57,447 nucleotides of DNA from Klebsiella pneumoniae (GTDB lineage Bacteria; Myxococcota_A; UBA9042), in assembly GCA_945889325.1 (NCBI GenBank), contig CAMDBH010000015.1, positions 1 through 57,447 of the forward strand. Reading direction: 5' to 3'. Shown in pieces: positions 35,203 to 45,655 of this stretch (its first letter is position 1; each line of letters opens with the position of its first letter). A program made the translations under genes and the position numbers. Under the pieces are notes generated by a model. The model saw only the letters and a list, made by a program, of their open reading frames with translations. It was not told the DNA's origin and did not search any database.

Positions 35203-36113
35203 AGACCCCAGGGTGGTTTTTGCGAATCGGGAAGGCGCGGCCAATCTTGATCGTTTGCATACTTTTTAACTTTTGCATGGCGTTACCCGCAAACGCGGCA
35301 CCCAAGGATGCCGGCAAAGAAGTCGCCGATCAGGCGGCCGAAAAATTCAAAGAAGGCAAATTCCTTGAGGCAGGCGAACTTTTTGAACGGGCATTTGCGC
35401 TTAACCCAAAAATGTTAGTGCGTTTGCGCAATGCGGGCCGCGCGTTCGAGGAGGCGGGACGGTTGGAATACGCGCGGGTGATCTTCCAGCGCTATTTGGA
35501 TCAGGCGCCCGATAGCGAGGAGAAGCAGGAAGTTCAGGCACGAATGGTCAAAATCTCCGCGAAGTTGAAGGGAAATATTGAAGAGAAGCAGGCGCAAACA
35601 CCAAAAGTGGAACAGCAGGTGCGCAACGATCCCAAGAACGCAACAACACCCGAGTCGGGGCGCCCAGCCGAGGCTGCTGCGCCTGTCGCAGGAGAGCCCT
35701 CGGAAAAAAACGCTGCGACGAGTCCAAAAACCCAGCCTGCCGAAAGCGCGCTAGTAGCTAGCTCGGCAAATTCGCACCTGTCGGAATGGCTTGGCGCCGG
35801 CGCCGGGGCGGGCGTCGCGGTGACAGGTGCGGTTTGGCTCGCAAAAACCTTCGCGGCCGCCGCTGCAGTCGATAAAGATTTTCAAGCCGGCAATTACGCG
35901 TATGGTCCCGAAGGTGATGCGAAGCATGCGGCGGCTCAAAGTACGCTTTCGACAAATAAAATTGTTGGAGCGAGCATGCTTGGCGTCGGCGCGGTCGCGA
36001 CCGGCGTGTTCGTTTATTTGGCGTTGCGCTCGCCTGAAAAGGCGGCCCGGCTTGAAGTAGCGCCGACGATCGCACCGGGCTCAGCGGCGTTGTCCCTTGC
36101 TTGGCAATTTTGA
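35199..36113 (+). CDS. TPR-containing exported protein coupled to the kinase
   Basis: A 304-residue protein with an N-terminal signal (ending near NAAPK, residue 36), a TPR-like helical region about residues 45-125 (AAEKFKEGKFLEAGELFERAF, RNAGRAFEEAGRLEYARVIFQRYL), a Pro/Glu/Ala-rich linker, and two predicted C-terminal hydrophobic segments (about 200-220 and 250-275). It starts inside the kinase stop codon (ATGA overlap), so translation is coupled. Kinase plus TPR-protein pairs are common in Myxococcota; it may be a partner or substrate of the kinase. No catalytic motif. Confidence 0.75.
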   Translation: MKTPGWFLRIGKARPILIVCILFNFCMALPANAAPKDAGKEVADQAAEKFKEGKFLEAGELFERAFALNPKMLVRLRNAGRAFEEAGRLEYARVIFQRYLDQAPDSEEKQEVQARMVKISAKLKGNIEEKQAQTPKVEQQVRNDPKNATTPESGRPAEAAAPVAGEPSEKNAATSPKTQPAESALVASSANSHLSEWLGAGAGAGVAVTGAVWLAKTFAAAAAVDKDFQAGNYAYGPEGDAKHAAAQSTLSTNKIVGASMLGVGAVATGVFVYLALRSPEKAARLEVAPTIAPGSAALSLAWQF

Positions 36114-36192
36114 AACTTTTTCCAGCGCAATCCCCGCGTCTTGCGTCACGCACGGCCCAGATTACGTCAGCGGCGAAACGACCATTTCTAGC

Positions 36193-37128
36193 ATGACATC
36201 TGAAAAATCTATCGCTGCCGCAGGGTTATCGCGCGCTTTTTTCGCGCTGGCCGGCCTGACTTGGTGCCTGATCGCGTTTGGCGCCCTCGTGCGGGCCAAG
36301 CAGGCGGGATTGGCCTGCCCCGACTGGCCGTTGTGCTACGGCGCTGTCGTGCCTAACCTCAAACTCAGCGGCGTGATTTATGAATGGGGCCATCGCGCGT
36401 TGGCCGGTGGCGTCAGCGTTTTGTACTTTATCGGCGCCGCCTTCATCCTGCGCGACGCGACGCTGCGCCCCAAACTGCGCGCTTGGGTCATCGGCGGTGG
36501 CGTGTTGCTGCTGACCCAGATCGTTTTCGGTGGCCTGACCGTGCTGATCGTGCATCGCGGCGACGGCGCGGCGCGACCCGCGGCGTGGACGGTCGCAACC
36601 CATCTGATCTTGGGCAATAGTTTTGCGGCGTTGTCCTACGTTACGGCGTTGCGGCTGCGCGACGTCAGCGTCAGGTCGCCCCAAAGCGACGGATCTCCCA
36701 TGGGCGCCGCTGACTCCTGGCTCGCCAGACTTTGGACAGCGTCGCTTTTGCTTCAATTTGGCCTTGGCGGGGCAATCGCAGGCAATATCGCGGGCTTAGT
36801 TTGCACGGAATTTCCTACTTGCAATGCCGGAATTTGGTTTCCCTCGTGGACGGGGTTTGTCGGGCTGCAAATTTTTCATCGCCTCAACGCCTACCTCCTC
36901 CTCGCACTGGCAACCACACTGACGATCCGTTGGCGTCGTCGCACAACACTCTGGAAATATAGCTTGTTCATCCTGCTAGCCTGCATCGCCCAAGCGGCTG
37001 TCGGCGCCCTGAACATAGCATCCTACCTCCACGCGGCGGTCACGACCCTGCATTCGGCGTTGGCCGCATTGTTATTTTCTGCAACAGCTGCTTTGACTTA
37101 TGAACGGACTCGCAGGTGCGCTTCATGA
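36193..37128 (+). CDS. ctaA: Heme A synthase (CtaA/COX15 family)
   Basis: A 311-residue polytopic membrane protein with about eight helices in two halves. The marks are AGLACPDWPLCYG (38-50), the ExxHR motif EWGHRA with H67, THLILG, FHRLNAYLL and TLHSALAALLF, supplying the four conserved His residues of the heme sites. CtaA/COX15 oxidises the C8 methyl of heme O to make heme A for cytochrome oxidases. Start at ATG 36193, without a good RBS; earlier codons overlap the TPR gene. No ctaB or oxidase genes are next to it. Confidence 0.88.
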   Translation: MTSEKSIAAAGLSRAFFALAGLTWCLIAFGALVRAKQAGLACPDWPLCYGAVVPNLKLSGVIYEWGHRALAGGVSVLYFIGAAFILRDATLRPKLRAWVIGGGVLLLTQIVFGGLTVLIVHRGDGAARPAAWTVATHLILGNSFAALSYVTALRLRDVSVRSPQSDGSPMGAADSWLARLWTASLLLQFGLGGAIAGNIAGLVCTEFPTCNAGIWFPSWTGFVGLQIFHRLNAYLLLALATTLTIRWRRRTTLWKYSLFILLACIAQAAVGALNIASYLHAAVTTLHSALAALLFSATAALTYERTRRCAS

Positions 37129-38339
37129 ACCGGCAAACGTCGCTCAGCCTATTGGCCGTATTCGCTTTTGAGTCCGTGCATTTTTGCCAGCTCGCACATG
37201 CAGAAGCCTGCAAGATCCGCGACTTTGAACCGGCGGGACTCTCGGCGGTTCAAATCGATGCGGCGTGGTTCGATGGCGCCAACCACACCCTGCATTTGGC
37301 GGGCGTCGACGGCAACCACAACATGGGTGAATTGGCAAAACAAAAAGCCACGTTGCGCGTCGTGCGCATTGACCAAACTGGCCAGTTCACCAACATTGTG
37401 CCACGGCCACCACCGGCCAAGCCCGTGGAAGTGGAAGGTTTTGTGCGGCACACCCAAGGACGCGACGGAAAAAGTCTGATCGCTTGGGATATGCTGCCGA
37501 CACAAACGACCGCGTCGCTGCCGCAAGTTCAATGGCTGGCATTCGGCGACGTCGGGGACTCGCGTTTGCCGGCCGCCAAAACGGCTCCTGAAGTGCGCGA
37601 TTGCTCGTTGCGCGGCCTAACTGCGCTGCATGCGGGTGGTTTTGCCCTGCTGTGTGAACATCGCATCGGCAAGGGACAACAGTTTGAGTTTATCGTCCAC
37701 ACCGTTGGCGAGGCCAAAAGCCGAAATTTGAAATGGCCGTCCCGACCGACCGTGCGCGGCCTTGCGGCTTATCCCAATGATGACTTGCTGTTGTTTGGCG
37801 TGCGTTGGATCCCCGGCCAAGAGGGTGCGTGGCTCGTGCGCAGCGGATGGACCGACAAGCCGACGTTCGAAAAGCGTTTGGAAAACCCGACTTGGCATCA
37901 GCGCGCCGTGGACGGCGCAACTGTCATGCGCAACGGCGACGTGGTAATCAGCGGTTTGGCGACGCAAGCCTCTCGTATCCAAAATCGCGGGGCGTTTGGC
38001 TGGACATTGGCGCGTCTGGATCCGAACGGCATTGTGCGCTGGCAACTGGTTTACCCAGTAAATTTAGCAGGTAAACCGCGACAGGTCACAGAAAAACCCG
38101 ACGGCAGCCTGATTGCGTTCGGAGCGGACGAGATCTTGGGCGATACCCGCAATATTATCGTGGAGTTCTCGTCACAAGGCGTCATTCGAACGGTGCACGT
38201 GCTGGCCGATTGGACCGAGATTACGGCGATGGCGATCAGCGACAACGAGATCGCCTTGGTCGGAAAAGTCGGCGACGGACCAAAGGCGAAAGTACGAATC
38301 GTGCAAACAACCCTGAATTGCTTAGCTAAGTTGCGCTAA
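37125..38339 (+). CDS. Exported protein of unknown function
   Basis: A 404-residue protein with a signal peptide ending LAHA (about residue 26). The remainder is beta-rich, with repeated WD- or propeller-like stretches (RDCSLRGLTALHAGGFALLCE, RGLAAYPNDDLLLFGVRW, MRNGDVVISGLATQA, PDGSLIAFGADE), as in propellers or surface-exposed stats-like proteins of this group. I do not recognise a family. Its ATG overlaps the heme A synthase stop (ATGA), so translation is probably coupled; a GTG three codons earlier is an alternative. Confidence 0.7.
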   Translation: MNRQTSLSLLAVFAFESVHFCQLAHAEACKIRDFEPAGLSAVQIDAAWFDGANHTLHLAGVDGNHNMGELAKQKATLRVVRIDQTGQFTNIVPRPPPAKPVEVEGFVRHTQGRDGKSLIAWDMLPTQTTASLPQVQWLAFGDVGDSRLPAAKTAPEVRDCSLRGLTALHAGGFALLCEHRIGKGQQFEFIVHTVGEAKSRNLKWPSRPTVRGLAAYPNDDLLLFGVRWIPGQEGAWLVRSGWTDKPTFEKRLENPTWHQRAVDGATVMRNGDVVISGLATQASRIQNRGAFGWTLARLDPNGIVRWQLVYPVNLAGKPRQVTEKPDGSLIAFGADEILGDTRNIIVEFSSQGVIRTVHVLADWTEITAMAISDNEIALVGKVGDGPKAKVRIVQTTLNCLAKLR

Positions 38340-38364
38340 TCGACGCCAAGAAAGTGAGAAACCG

Positions 38365-39084
38365 ATGTCCTTACCTCCACTTGTGCGACGCCTCGGCGGT
38401 CTGGACACGCTCACCGTTGCCGGATCTGCAGACGGCCTTATCATCGTGATGTTTCACGGCTTTGGCGCGGACGCGACAGACCTTGCGCCGCTGGCTGAAG
38501 TCGTGCCAACGCCACCTGGCACCACGTGGCTGTTTCCCAACGCCCCCATTCAGGTGCCTTTGGGCCCGCACGCCGTTGGACGGGCGTGGTTTCCGATTGA
38601 TATGGTTGAAATGCAGGCGGCCATTGTTGCCGGGCGCCACCGCGATCTCTCGACTCAAACGCCGCCCGCGCTGGCACAGTCTCTGCAAATGGCGACTCAG
38701 ATGTTGATCGACTACAACGCGCCGCTCAAACGCGTTGTTTTTGCCGGTTTCTCCCAAGGAGCCATGTTGGCCACGGCGATGGCATTGCAAGCGCCAGAAT
38801 CTCCAGCGGGTTTGGTGATCTTGTCGGGCACGTTGCTCGACGAACAAAATTGGCGCCGTTGCGCGCCCCAAAGGCGCGGGCTGCGATTCCTGCAAAGTCA
38901 CGGCCAACGCGATCCGCTGCTCGATATAAAGGCCGCGCAAAAATTGCATGCGCTGCTGACCGACGCGGGCCTTGAGGGCCAGTTCATTGAATTTCGGGGA
39001 GAACATGAGATTCCGCCGCACGTGCTGCGAGAAATGGCCAGCTATTTGCAGCAGGTCCATGCAAACATTGCGGTGGTGCATTAA
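38365..39084 (+). CDS. Phospholipase/carboxylesterase-family alpha/beta hydrolase
   Basis: A 239-residue cytosolic hydrolase of the carboxylesterase/lysophospholipase family (PF02230-like). Visible marks are the oxyanion-side HGFGAD (32-37), the nucleophile elbow GFSQG near residue 129, the acid in HGQRDPLLD and the catalytic His in GEHEIPP. Size and motif order fit well. Substrates are short-chain esters or lysophospholipids; the exact one is unknown. ATG with a weak AAGAAAGTGAG RBS region. Its stop abuts that of the convergent SH3-like gene. Confidence 0.85.
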   Translation: MSLPPLVRRLGGLDTLTVAGSADGLIIVMFHGFGADATDLAPLAEVVPTPPGTTWLFPNAPIQVPLGPHAVGRAWFPIDMVEMQAAIVAGRHRDLSTQTPPALAQSLQMATQMLIDYNAPLKRVVFAGFSQGAMLATAMALQAPESPAGLVILSGTLLDEQNWRRCAPQRRGLRFLQSHGQRDPLLDIKAAQKLHALLTDAGLEGQFIEFRGEHEIPPHVLREMASYLQQVHANIAVVH

Positions 39085-40281
39085 CTATTTGCGCAAACGC
39101 AGCCAACGCCCGTTGCAATAGCCTCGAAGTTTGTTGTCCTTGCCACTGCGGATCCGCACTTCGCGCCAGCGGCCTTTTTCACCCAGCACCTCGACCCGCG
39201 TGCCGTCGGGCATCTGGGCGACCATGTCGGCAAGAGGACTCGGTTCTGCCCGCAACGCCAAGTAAGGAGCGGCGGGATCTCCGGCAGTTCCCGCGACTTC
39301 ATGCGACCAACGCGCGGATTGCGCGACAGCCCGCGGCGCTTTGACCGCTGCCCTGGCACCCCCGCCGGCCATCGCTGGGGCCGCTAGTGCTGGCTTTTTC
39401 GCGGATTCCGCGTTCGCAACGGGCGCCTCTGGCGCGACAGCAGGCACAGGCGCGGGTTCGCTTGGGACCGGCGTTGAAGCGGCTGCAAGCTCAACTGCCG
39501 GCAGCGGTTTTTCGGGCTCCACCGAGTGCAGTGCTTCCGGTGACAGCGGGGGGGTTGGGTCCGATGCGGTGACATCGCCATTTTCGATCGCGGGCCTTTC
39601 GGGCGGCACGGGTGCGCCTTTGTCGCGACCAAACGCGAACCACGCAGCCGTGGAGGCGACCACAACCATAGCCAAAGCCAAGGCAATCTGCCAACCCAAT
39701 GGGCTGCGGTCTTTGGTCACGGTTGGCAGTTCGGCCACGGTTTGGCGTTCCGGCCGGATCGCCGCTGGGTCGTGCAACGGCAATTTCGTCACCTGCGTCG
39801 GCAGCTTGTCATCGCGGACGCGGATGCTGGGCCGCGCCACCTGCGGCGAGCGCTGTGTCGCTTTGCCCGACACAGATGGCCGCTGTACCGTTTGGTCTTC
39901 GGCCTTGGGTGGCTTTGCCCCCTTCTGCCAAGGTACGGCCGCCGTCGGCGCCGATTCGCTAGGCGGCTGGGGCGGCATCGCTGTCGCGAGATCGACGTTA
40001 TCGGCGGGCAATTCAGGCAGTCCGGTTGTGGCGACCTCTTCGCGCGCCGACGGCCCCTCGGTCATCGTGTCGCTGGCGGCGCGCACGCCGGAGGGGCGCA
40101 GTGGTCGTGGAGGCAAGGCCCCAGATGTCAGGGCTGCAGGGTCTGCCGCCGTCGCTTGGGCGACCGCCTCGGCGTTGTATTCGACAGTTGGCCGGTCGCG
40201 ACGCGATGCGGAGTCGCCCTCGATCGTGACGGCTACCAGCAACTTTGTCGCATCATCTTCCGACTTTTTATCACCGTTCAT
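39085..40281 (-). CDS. Membrane protein with C-terminal SH3-like domain
   Basis: A 398-residue protein: a long, disordered, charged/Pro-rich cytosolic N-region (about 1-195), one TM helix (LGWQIALALAMVVVASTAAWFAF, about 196-218), an Ala/Pro-rich extracytoplasmic linker, and a C-terminal bacterial SH3-like domain (YLALRAEPSPLADMVAQMPDGTRVEVLGEKGRWREVRI). Such SH3 domains often bind peptidoglycan. The layout of a long cytosolic tail and a periplasmic module is like membrane-anchored signalling proteins. Function unknown. ATG with no clear RBS. Confidence 0.7.
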   Translation of the reverse strand: MNGDKKSEDDATKLLVAVTIEGDSASRRDRPTVEYNAEAVAQATAADPAALTSGALPPRPLRPSGVRAASDTMTEGPSAREEVATTGLPELPADNVDLATAMPPQPPSESAPTAAVPWQKGAKPPKAEDQTVQRPSVSGKATQRSPQVARPSIRVRDDKLPTQVTKLPLHDPAAIRPERQTVAELPTVTKDRSPLGWQIALALAMVVVASTAAWFAFGRDKGAPVPPERPAIENGDVTASDPTPPLSPEALHSVEPEKPLPAVELAAASTPVPSEPAPVPAVAPEAPVANAESAKKPALAAPAMAGGGARAAVKAPRAVAQSARWSHEVAGTAGDPAAPYLALRAEPSPLADMVAQMPDGTRVEVLGEKGRWREVRIRSGKDNKLRGYCNGRWLRLRK

Positions 40282-40311
40282 AAGGCAATACCTTAAACTT
40301 CCGACGTCAAC

Positions 40312-40713
40312 CTAGGGAACCTTTGCGGCTATGACCGCAATGCCGTCGATCTCCACCCTAGCGCCCTTCGGCAGCGCGGCTGCCTGAATGGTCGCGCGCG
40401 CGGGATATGGCGCTGCGAGATAGCTGGCGTAGACAGCGTTTACCGCTGCAAAATCGGCCATATCCTGCAAGTAGATCGTCGTTTTTACCAGGTCGGCGAA
40501 ACCGCCACCGGCGGCCAACAGCACCGCAGCCAAATTGCGCATAGTTTGATGGGTTTGTGCCTCAACGTCGCCGTCGATCAGCGCGGCCGTGTTCGGGTCC
40601 AGCGCGATCTGCCCAGAGAGGAAAATGGGCGCGCCGTTCGGGGCGACTATGGCCTGACTGTAGGGCCCAATCGCCGCTGGTGCGTCGCTCGTTGAAATCG
40701 CTTGCTTACCCAT
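40312..40713 (-). CDS. ridA: RidA-family enamine/imine deaminase
   Basis: A 133-residue protein of the YjgF/YER057c/UK114 family. The features are AIGPYSQAI near the N-terminus, FLSGQIALDP, and PARATIQAAALPKGARVEID near the C-terminus with the conserved Arg that binds substrate carboxylate. RidA hydrolyses reactive 2-aminoacrylate-type enamines from PLP enzymes. AGGAGG RBS 7 bp before ATG. It is followed 30 bp downstream by the SH3-like gene's start. Confidence 0.92.
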   Translation of the reverse strand: MGKQAISTSDAPAAIGPYSQAIVAPNGAPIFLSGQIALDPNTAALIDGDVEAQTHQTMRNLAAVLLAAGGGFADLVKTTIYLQDMADFAAVNAVYASYLAAPYPARATIQAAALPKGARVEIDGIAVIAAKVP

Positions 40714-40752
40714 GAATGACCTCCTAGTTGTCAGCGTACCGATGCGTTCACG

Positions 40753-41109
40753 TCAAGAATCGCCCCGCCAGCCGTCGCCCCACAGGTCGTCATAGTCCAC
40801 ACTATGATGAACACGATGCGGATCACGGTGTTTGAGCGCCACCGTGTAGGCATTCCAAGCCCGTTGAGCGAGGGCGTGGGCGTCGGCGACCGCGACAAAT
40901 TGGGCTTCTACGTGCCATTTGGCTAGATCAAATTCAACTTGACTCATGGAGTCGGGATCCATCGCATGCTCAAGCAGCCATTGTTGCACAGTCTGCGTGT
41001 CAACTCGAAAAATTCGCGCGACATCGGTCAAATTGCGGAACTTATAGGCGCCATTGCCATCCAAACCTAAGTGATACAAAGCGAAAAGCTCGACATCCGC
41101 CGGACACAT
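40753..41109 (-). CDS. Small conserved-looking protein of unknown function
   Basis: A 118-residue soluble protein. The first 65 residues look helical and include a possible helix-turn-helix (LTDVARIFRVDTQTVQQWLLEH), and the C-terminus is acidic with aromatic residues (SVDYDDLWGDGW). I do not recognise the family; a DNA-binding or adaptor role is a guess. Start at ATG 41109; a TTG two codons earlier is less likely. It lies downstream of groEL on the same strand, beyond a hairpin terminator, and 39 bp upstream of ridA. Confidence 0.6.
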   Translation of the reverse strand: MCPADVELFALYHLGLDGNGAYKFRNLTDVARIFRVDTQTVQQWLLEHAMDPDSMSQVEFDLAKWHVEAQFVAVADAHALAQRAWNAYTVALKHRDPHRVHHSVDYDDLWGDGWRGDS

Positions 41110-41129
41110 GGTCAACCTACCGATCGCGC

Positions 41130-41177
41130 AAAACTGCCACGGGCGACGTCCTCAGTAGAAGATCCGCCGCCCGTGGC
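41130..41177 (-). terminator. Terminator after groEL
   Basis: A perfect 10-bp stem, GCCACGGGCG (41136-41145) / CGCCCGTGGC (41168-41177), loop 22 nt. On the minus strand it is followed by AGTTTTGCG, a short T tract. It should end or reduce groESL transcripts; the T run is only four, so some read-through is likely. Confidence 0.65.
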
Positions 41178-41214
41178 CTTTGTCTAAGAATGCCCAGCCG
41201 TTGCAGTCCAACGA

Positions 41215-42948
<1,734 letters not shown>

Positions 42949-42981
42949 TTAGTGAACTTTCACATTACGATTTCGCAGCTA

Positions 42982-43269
42982 CTACCCGACAACTGCAAGG
43001 ATTTCATCCTCGCGCATTACCAAATAGGTCTCGCCGCCGATCTTGACTTCATTGCCAGCGTATTTGCCGAACAGCACCTTTTCGCCGCCCTTGAGTTCCA
43101 ACGGAACGATCGTGCCTTCGTCCAATACGCGACCGCCGCCGACCGAGACGACTGTGCCTTCTTGGCGTTTTTCCTGCGCAGCATCCGGCAAGAAAATGCC
43201 GCCAGAAGACGTCGATTCGCCTTCCGCGCGTGTGACAACGATTCGGTCAAAAAGTGGCTTAATTCCCAT
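42982..43269 (-). CDS. groES: Co-chaperonin GroES
   Basis: A 95-residue co-chaperonin of normal length. It has IKPLFDRIVVTRAE at the N-terminus, the mobile loop (ESTSSGGIFLPDAAQEKRQEG) and GEKVLFGKYAGNEVKIGGETYLVMREDEILAVV at the C-terminus. ATG with GAGGG RBS. It caps the GroEL ring. The first gene of the groESL operon. Confidence 0.97.
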   Translation of the reverse strand: MGIKPLFDRIVVTRAEGESTSSGGIFLPDAAQEKRQEGTVVSVGGGRVLDEGTIVPLELKGGEKVLFGKYAGNEVKIGGETYLVMREDEILAVVG

Positions 43270-43370
43270 AATTCCCTCAACTTAAAGTTAGTAGTGCCCG
43301 ACCCGTCGCCGCTGCTTTGGCCAGCGACGAGGACACGAGCGCCTGCAAGTTAGGAGGCGGCGGCCCATTG

Positions 43371-44309
43371 TCAAGGCAAAGCTGATGGCGTTTGACCGTG
43401 CGGCGGCGTCAAGTGGCGGAACGCGTTGACTGGCAGCAACACCAAACCGTAACGCATGGCGTGATTGGACGCCGCAAGCACGGCGCCGGCGATCGGCAGG
43501 CCGACGTCGGTTACGGCAACCAAGTCCACAAGAATCACCAAGCATGGCAGGATTAGCCCGAGCAAAAGTGCTGCAGTTGCCAAGCGGTGTCCGCGTTCTA
43601 ACATCGGAACCCGCACCCCGCTCGCTAGAAGTTGTCGCCGAGCTCGGCGCGAACCGCGCAAGATCCACGCGCTCCACAAGATTGTGTGCGCGCCGGTGGT
43701 AGTCATCGCCGTGCCAAGGTAGTAGCGCAATTCAAGGCTCATCAGATCGGCGCTGTACGCGATCACGGTTATCAACCCCAAACCGGCCAGAAGCGTATGA
43801 CCACAGGCTTGAAGCATCTGGCCCACGGGCTGCAGCGGATTGCTCTGCAGGGCTGCCAAAGCGCGCAAACTGAGAATCGCCAATGTGGCTATGGCAAAAA
43901 CCCCAGTGATCAAAGCGCAAATGGTCATGAGCACCGGCCAATGCGGCGGCGTTCCGCCGCCGCGCACGACCGCTTGCAGGTCACCTAACGCCGCGGTACC
44001 CCACCACGCCATCGCTGTCATCGACGTAGCTACCCCAATAAACCATGCAAAATCACGGGATTCACTGGGATATGCCGCGGGAGACACACCGACCGCAAAA
44101 TAGCGCGTCAGCAGCGCCGCCAGCAAGCCGCAACTGGACAATCCGGCTGCCGTCGCCAACGCGGGGCGCACGATCGGCATCGCCACGTTGCGTTGCAATG
44201 CGGCCGCGAGCAGTGCCACGAGCGCCACCGCGGCACCCATGCCGATCAGGCTGAATTCGCTCGCGATCATCCCGGCACGGGCATGCAGCGGTTCGGGTTG
44301 AGGCGCCAT
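43371..44309 (-). CDS. Polytopic membrane protein of unknown function
   Basis: A 312-residue protein with about eight hydrophobic helices (for example LIGMGAAVALVALLAAAL, WPVLMTICALITGVFAIATLAIL, HRLATAALLLGLILPCLVILVDLVAV). No family signature is recognised. Start taken at ATG 44309; another ATG at 44270 is possible. The frame is open further upstream but overlaps a small TM gene. It lies upstream of groES on the same strand, 101 bp away, where the groESL promoter should be. Confidence 0.6.
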   Translation of the reverse strand: MAPQPEPLHARAGMIASEFSLIGMGAAVALVALLAAALQRNVAMPIVRPALATAAGLSSCGLLAALLTRYFAVGVSPAAYPSESRDFAWFIGVATSMTAMAWWGTAALGDLQAVVRGGGTPPHWPVLMTICALITGVFAIATLAILSLRALAALQSNPLQPVGQMLQACGHTLLAGLGLITVIAYSADLMSLELRYYLGTAMTTTGAHTILWSAWILRGSRRARRQLLASGVRVPMLERGHRLATAALLLGLILPCLVILVDLVAVTDVGLPIAGAVLAASNHAMRYGLVLLPVNAFRHLTPPHGQTPSALP

Positions 44310-44368
44310 GCGTTCAAGGTCCTGTGTGGGCAAGCGCGCCCGCGCGAAAAGTTGGAACTGTTTTGGCG

Positions 44369-44518
44369 TCAGCGCAAGATGATCAAGCCCCACGCTAGCA
44401 CGCTGACCTGCAAAAGCGTGATAGCAATAGCAATTGCCAGCGTGCGCCCAGTTAGGACGCCGGATATATGTGGCAAAGGCTGAGCCACTGGCTGCTTGTC
44501 CAGCGCGGGTGTCTGCAT
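44369..44518 (-). CDS. Small single-TM protein (49 residues)
   Basis: A 49-residue reading frame with a soluble N-terminus (MQTPALDKQPVAQPLPH) and one convincing hydrophobic helix (TLAIAIAITLLQVSVLAWGLIIL). It lies 59 bp upstream of the larger membrane protein on the same strand, which suggests a two-gene unit. The RBS is weak and the frame continues upstream, so the gene is plausible but not proven. It resembles small membrane subunits of respiratory or transport complexes in size only. Confidence 0.4.
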   Translation of the reverse strand: MQTPALDKQPVAQPLPHISGVLTGRTLAIAIAITLLQVSVLAWGLIILR

Positions 44519-44645
44519 GGCGAGGCTCGCAAATTCTCTTGTCTTCACAGAGCGTTGTGGTAACGACCGCGACACGCAGCTTGGCACAAAGCGCAAGCGT
44601 GTGCAAAATGAAAAGCGACGCGCAGGGCGTTTTTGGGGCATCGTC

Positions 44646-45629
44646 ATGAAAGCATTCCATTTGATCACCGTCACTGCGATGGGTGCTGTCGTTGTCTGCG
44701 GCAACGCCGCTTTCGCCCTTGATTGCACGAGCAAATCGCCGCCGATGCTCGTCGCAGTCGCCGCGTGCGACTACGGCGTTCCCACTCGGTCTGGCGAATT
44801 TCTATTAATTCCAAAGGTTTGCAGGCTGGAAACGGTCGACGGCGCGGTTGACCGCCATGCCGCGGATGTTTTCAACGCCCGCACTGGAACGCGCGTTGGC
44901 CAAGCCGGAGCGGGGACGACAAAGACCACTAAAGATAAGCTATTACAGCGGGTTGGGGTAATTCTCAACAGCAATCCGCCGCTGCTGGCTTGGGCGGGCG
45001 GGATCGCCAAGTTGCAACCGCGCACGGCACAAGCGGAAAGCCTGTTTGAGTCCGATGGCGAATTGCAAGGCGTGATTTTGCGAGACGATCTACTTGCGGT
45101 CGCCGATCGCCTGCCGCCGAGCAGGCAGCACGCCAAGGGCGCGATTGAATGGACAATTCTCGATTTGTCGGCCGGTGAGATCATGGGGCAAGCGACGTTG
45201 GCTGGGCAAAAAACTTGGGCGTTGCAATTTCGAGCGGAAAAGGCCCGCGCGGTGACCGGCGTGATCGTCGTCGAATCCGAAGGGAAGCGTTATGAAACAA
45301 CGGCCCTTTTGCGCAACGACGCAGGCAAGGCCGCGGCAAAGGACGGCGCGATCAAGCCTGTGACGACGCCAGCGGCTACCGCTGCGGCACCCTTAGTTGC
45401 CAAAGATTGCGGGGTCTTGCACGCAAACGACGCAGCATTGCTGTTGCAGCCCTCACTTGTCGTGAGCAGCGCCCCCGATCGCGCCGTTGCCGCAAAAAGT
45501 GATCTGGGCGTCAAATTCACCGACGCGGCCCGCTGCCTAGCCACGGTTGAGCTGGACGCACAGGGCAATGGTTTCGCTTGGTTCGACAGCGGCGGCGTGC
45601 GAGACCTGCGCAGCGTGCAGTGCAAATAG
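44646..45629 (+). CDS. Exported protein of unknown function
   Basis: A 327-residue protein with a Sec signal peptide (MKAFHLITVTAMGAVVVCGNAAFA, about 24 residues). The mature part starts LDCTSKSP and has six or so Cys and several beta strands. An Ala/Thr-rich linker lies near residues 240-260. No family is recognised. Start at ATG 44646; upstream codons have no signal. Its stop is 26 bp from that of the convergent next gene. Confidence 0.65.
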   Translation: MKAFHLITVTAMGAVVVCGNAAFALDCTSKSPPMLVAVAACDYGVPTRSGEFLLIPKVCRLETVDGAVDRHAADVFNARTGTRVGQAGAGTTKTTKDKLLQRVGVILNSNPPLLAWAGGIAKLQPRTAQAESLFESDGELQGVILRDDLLAVADRLPPSRQHAKGAIEWTILDLSAGEIMGQATLAGQKTWALQFRAEKARAVTGVIVVESEGKRYETTALLRNDAGKAAAKDGAIKPVTTPAATAAAPLVAKDCGVLHANDAALLLQPSLVVSSAPDRAVAAKSDLGVKFTDAARCLATVELDAQGNGFAWFDSGGVRDLRSVQCK

Positions 45630-45655
45630 CCATACCAGGCACAAACTTGCTGATT

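Noticed and set aside
43270..43370. CIRCE/HrcA operator ahead of groES
   Set aside because: No TTAGCACTC-N9-GAGTGCTAA-like repeat is visible in this region.
43288..43677. Minus-strand frame of 129 codons between groES and the membrane protein
   Set aside because: It lies in another frame of the hydrophobic C-terminus of the neighbouring membrane protein and shows no coding character.
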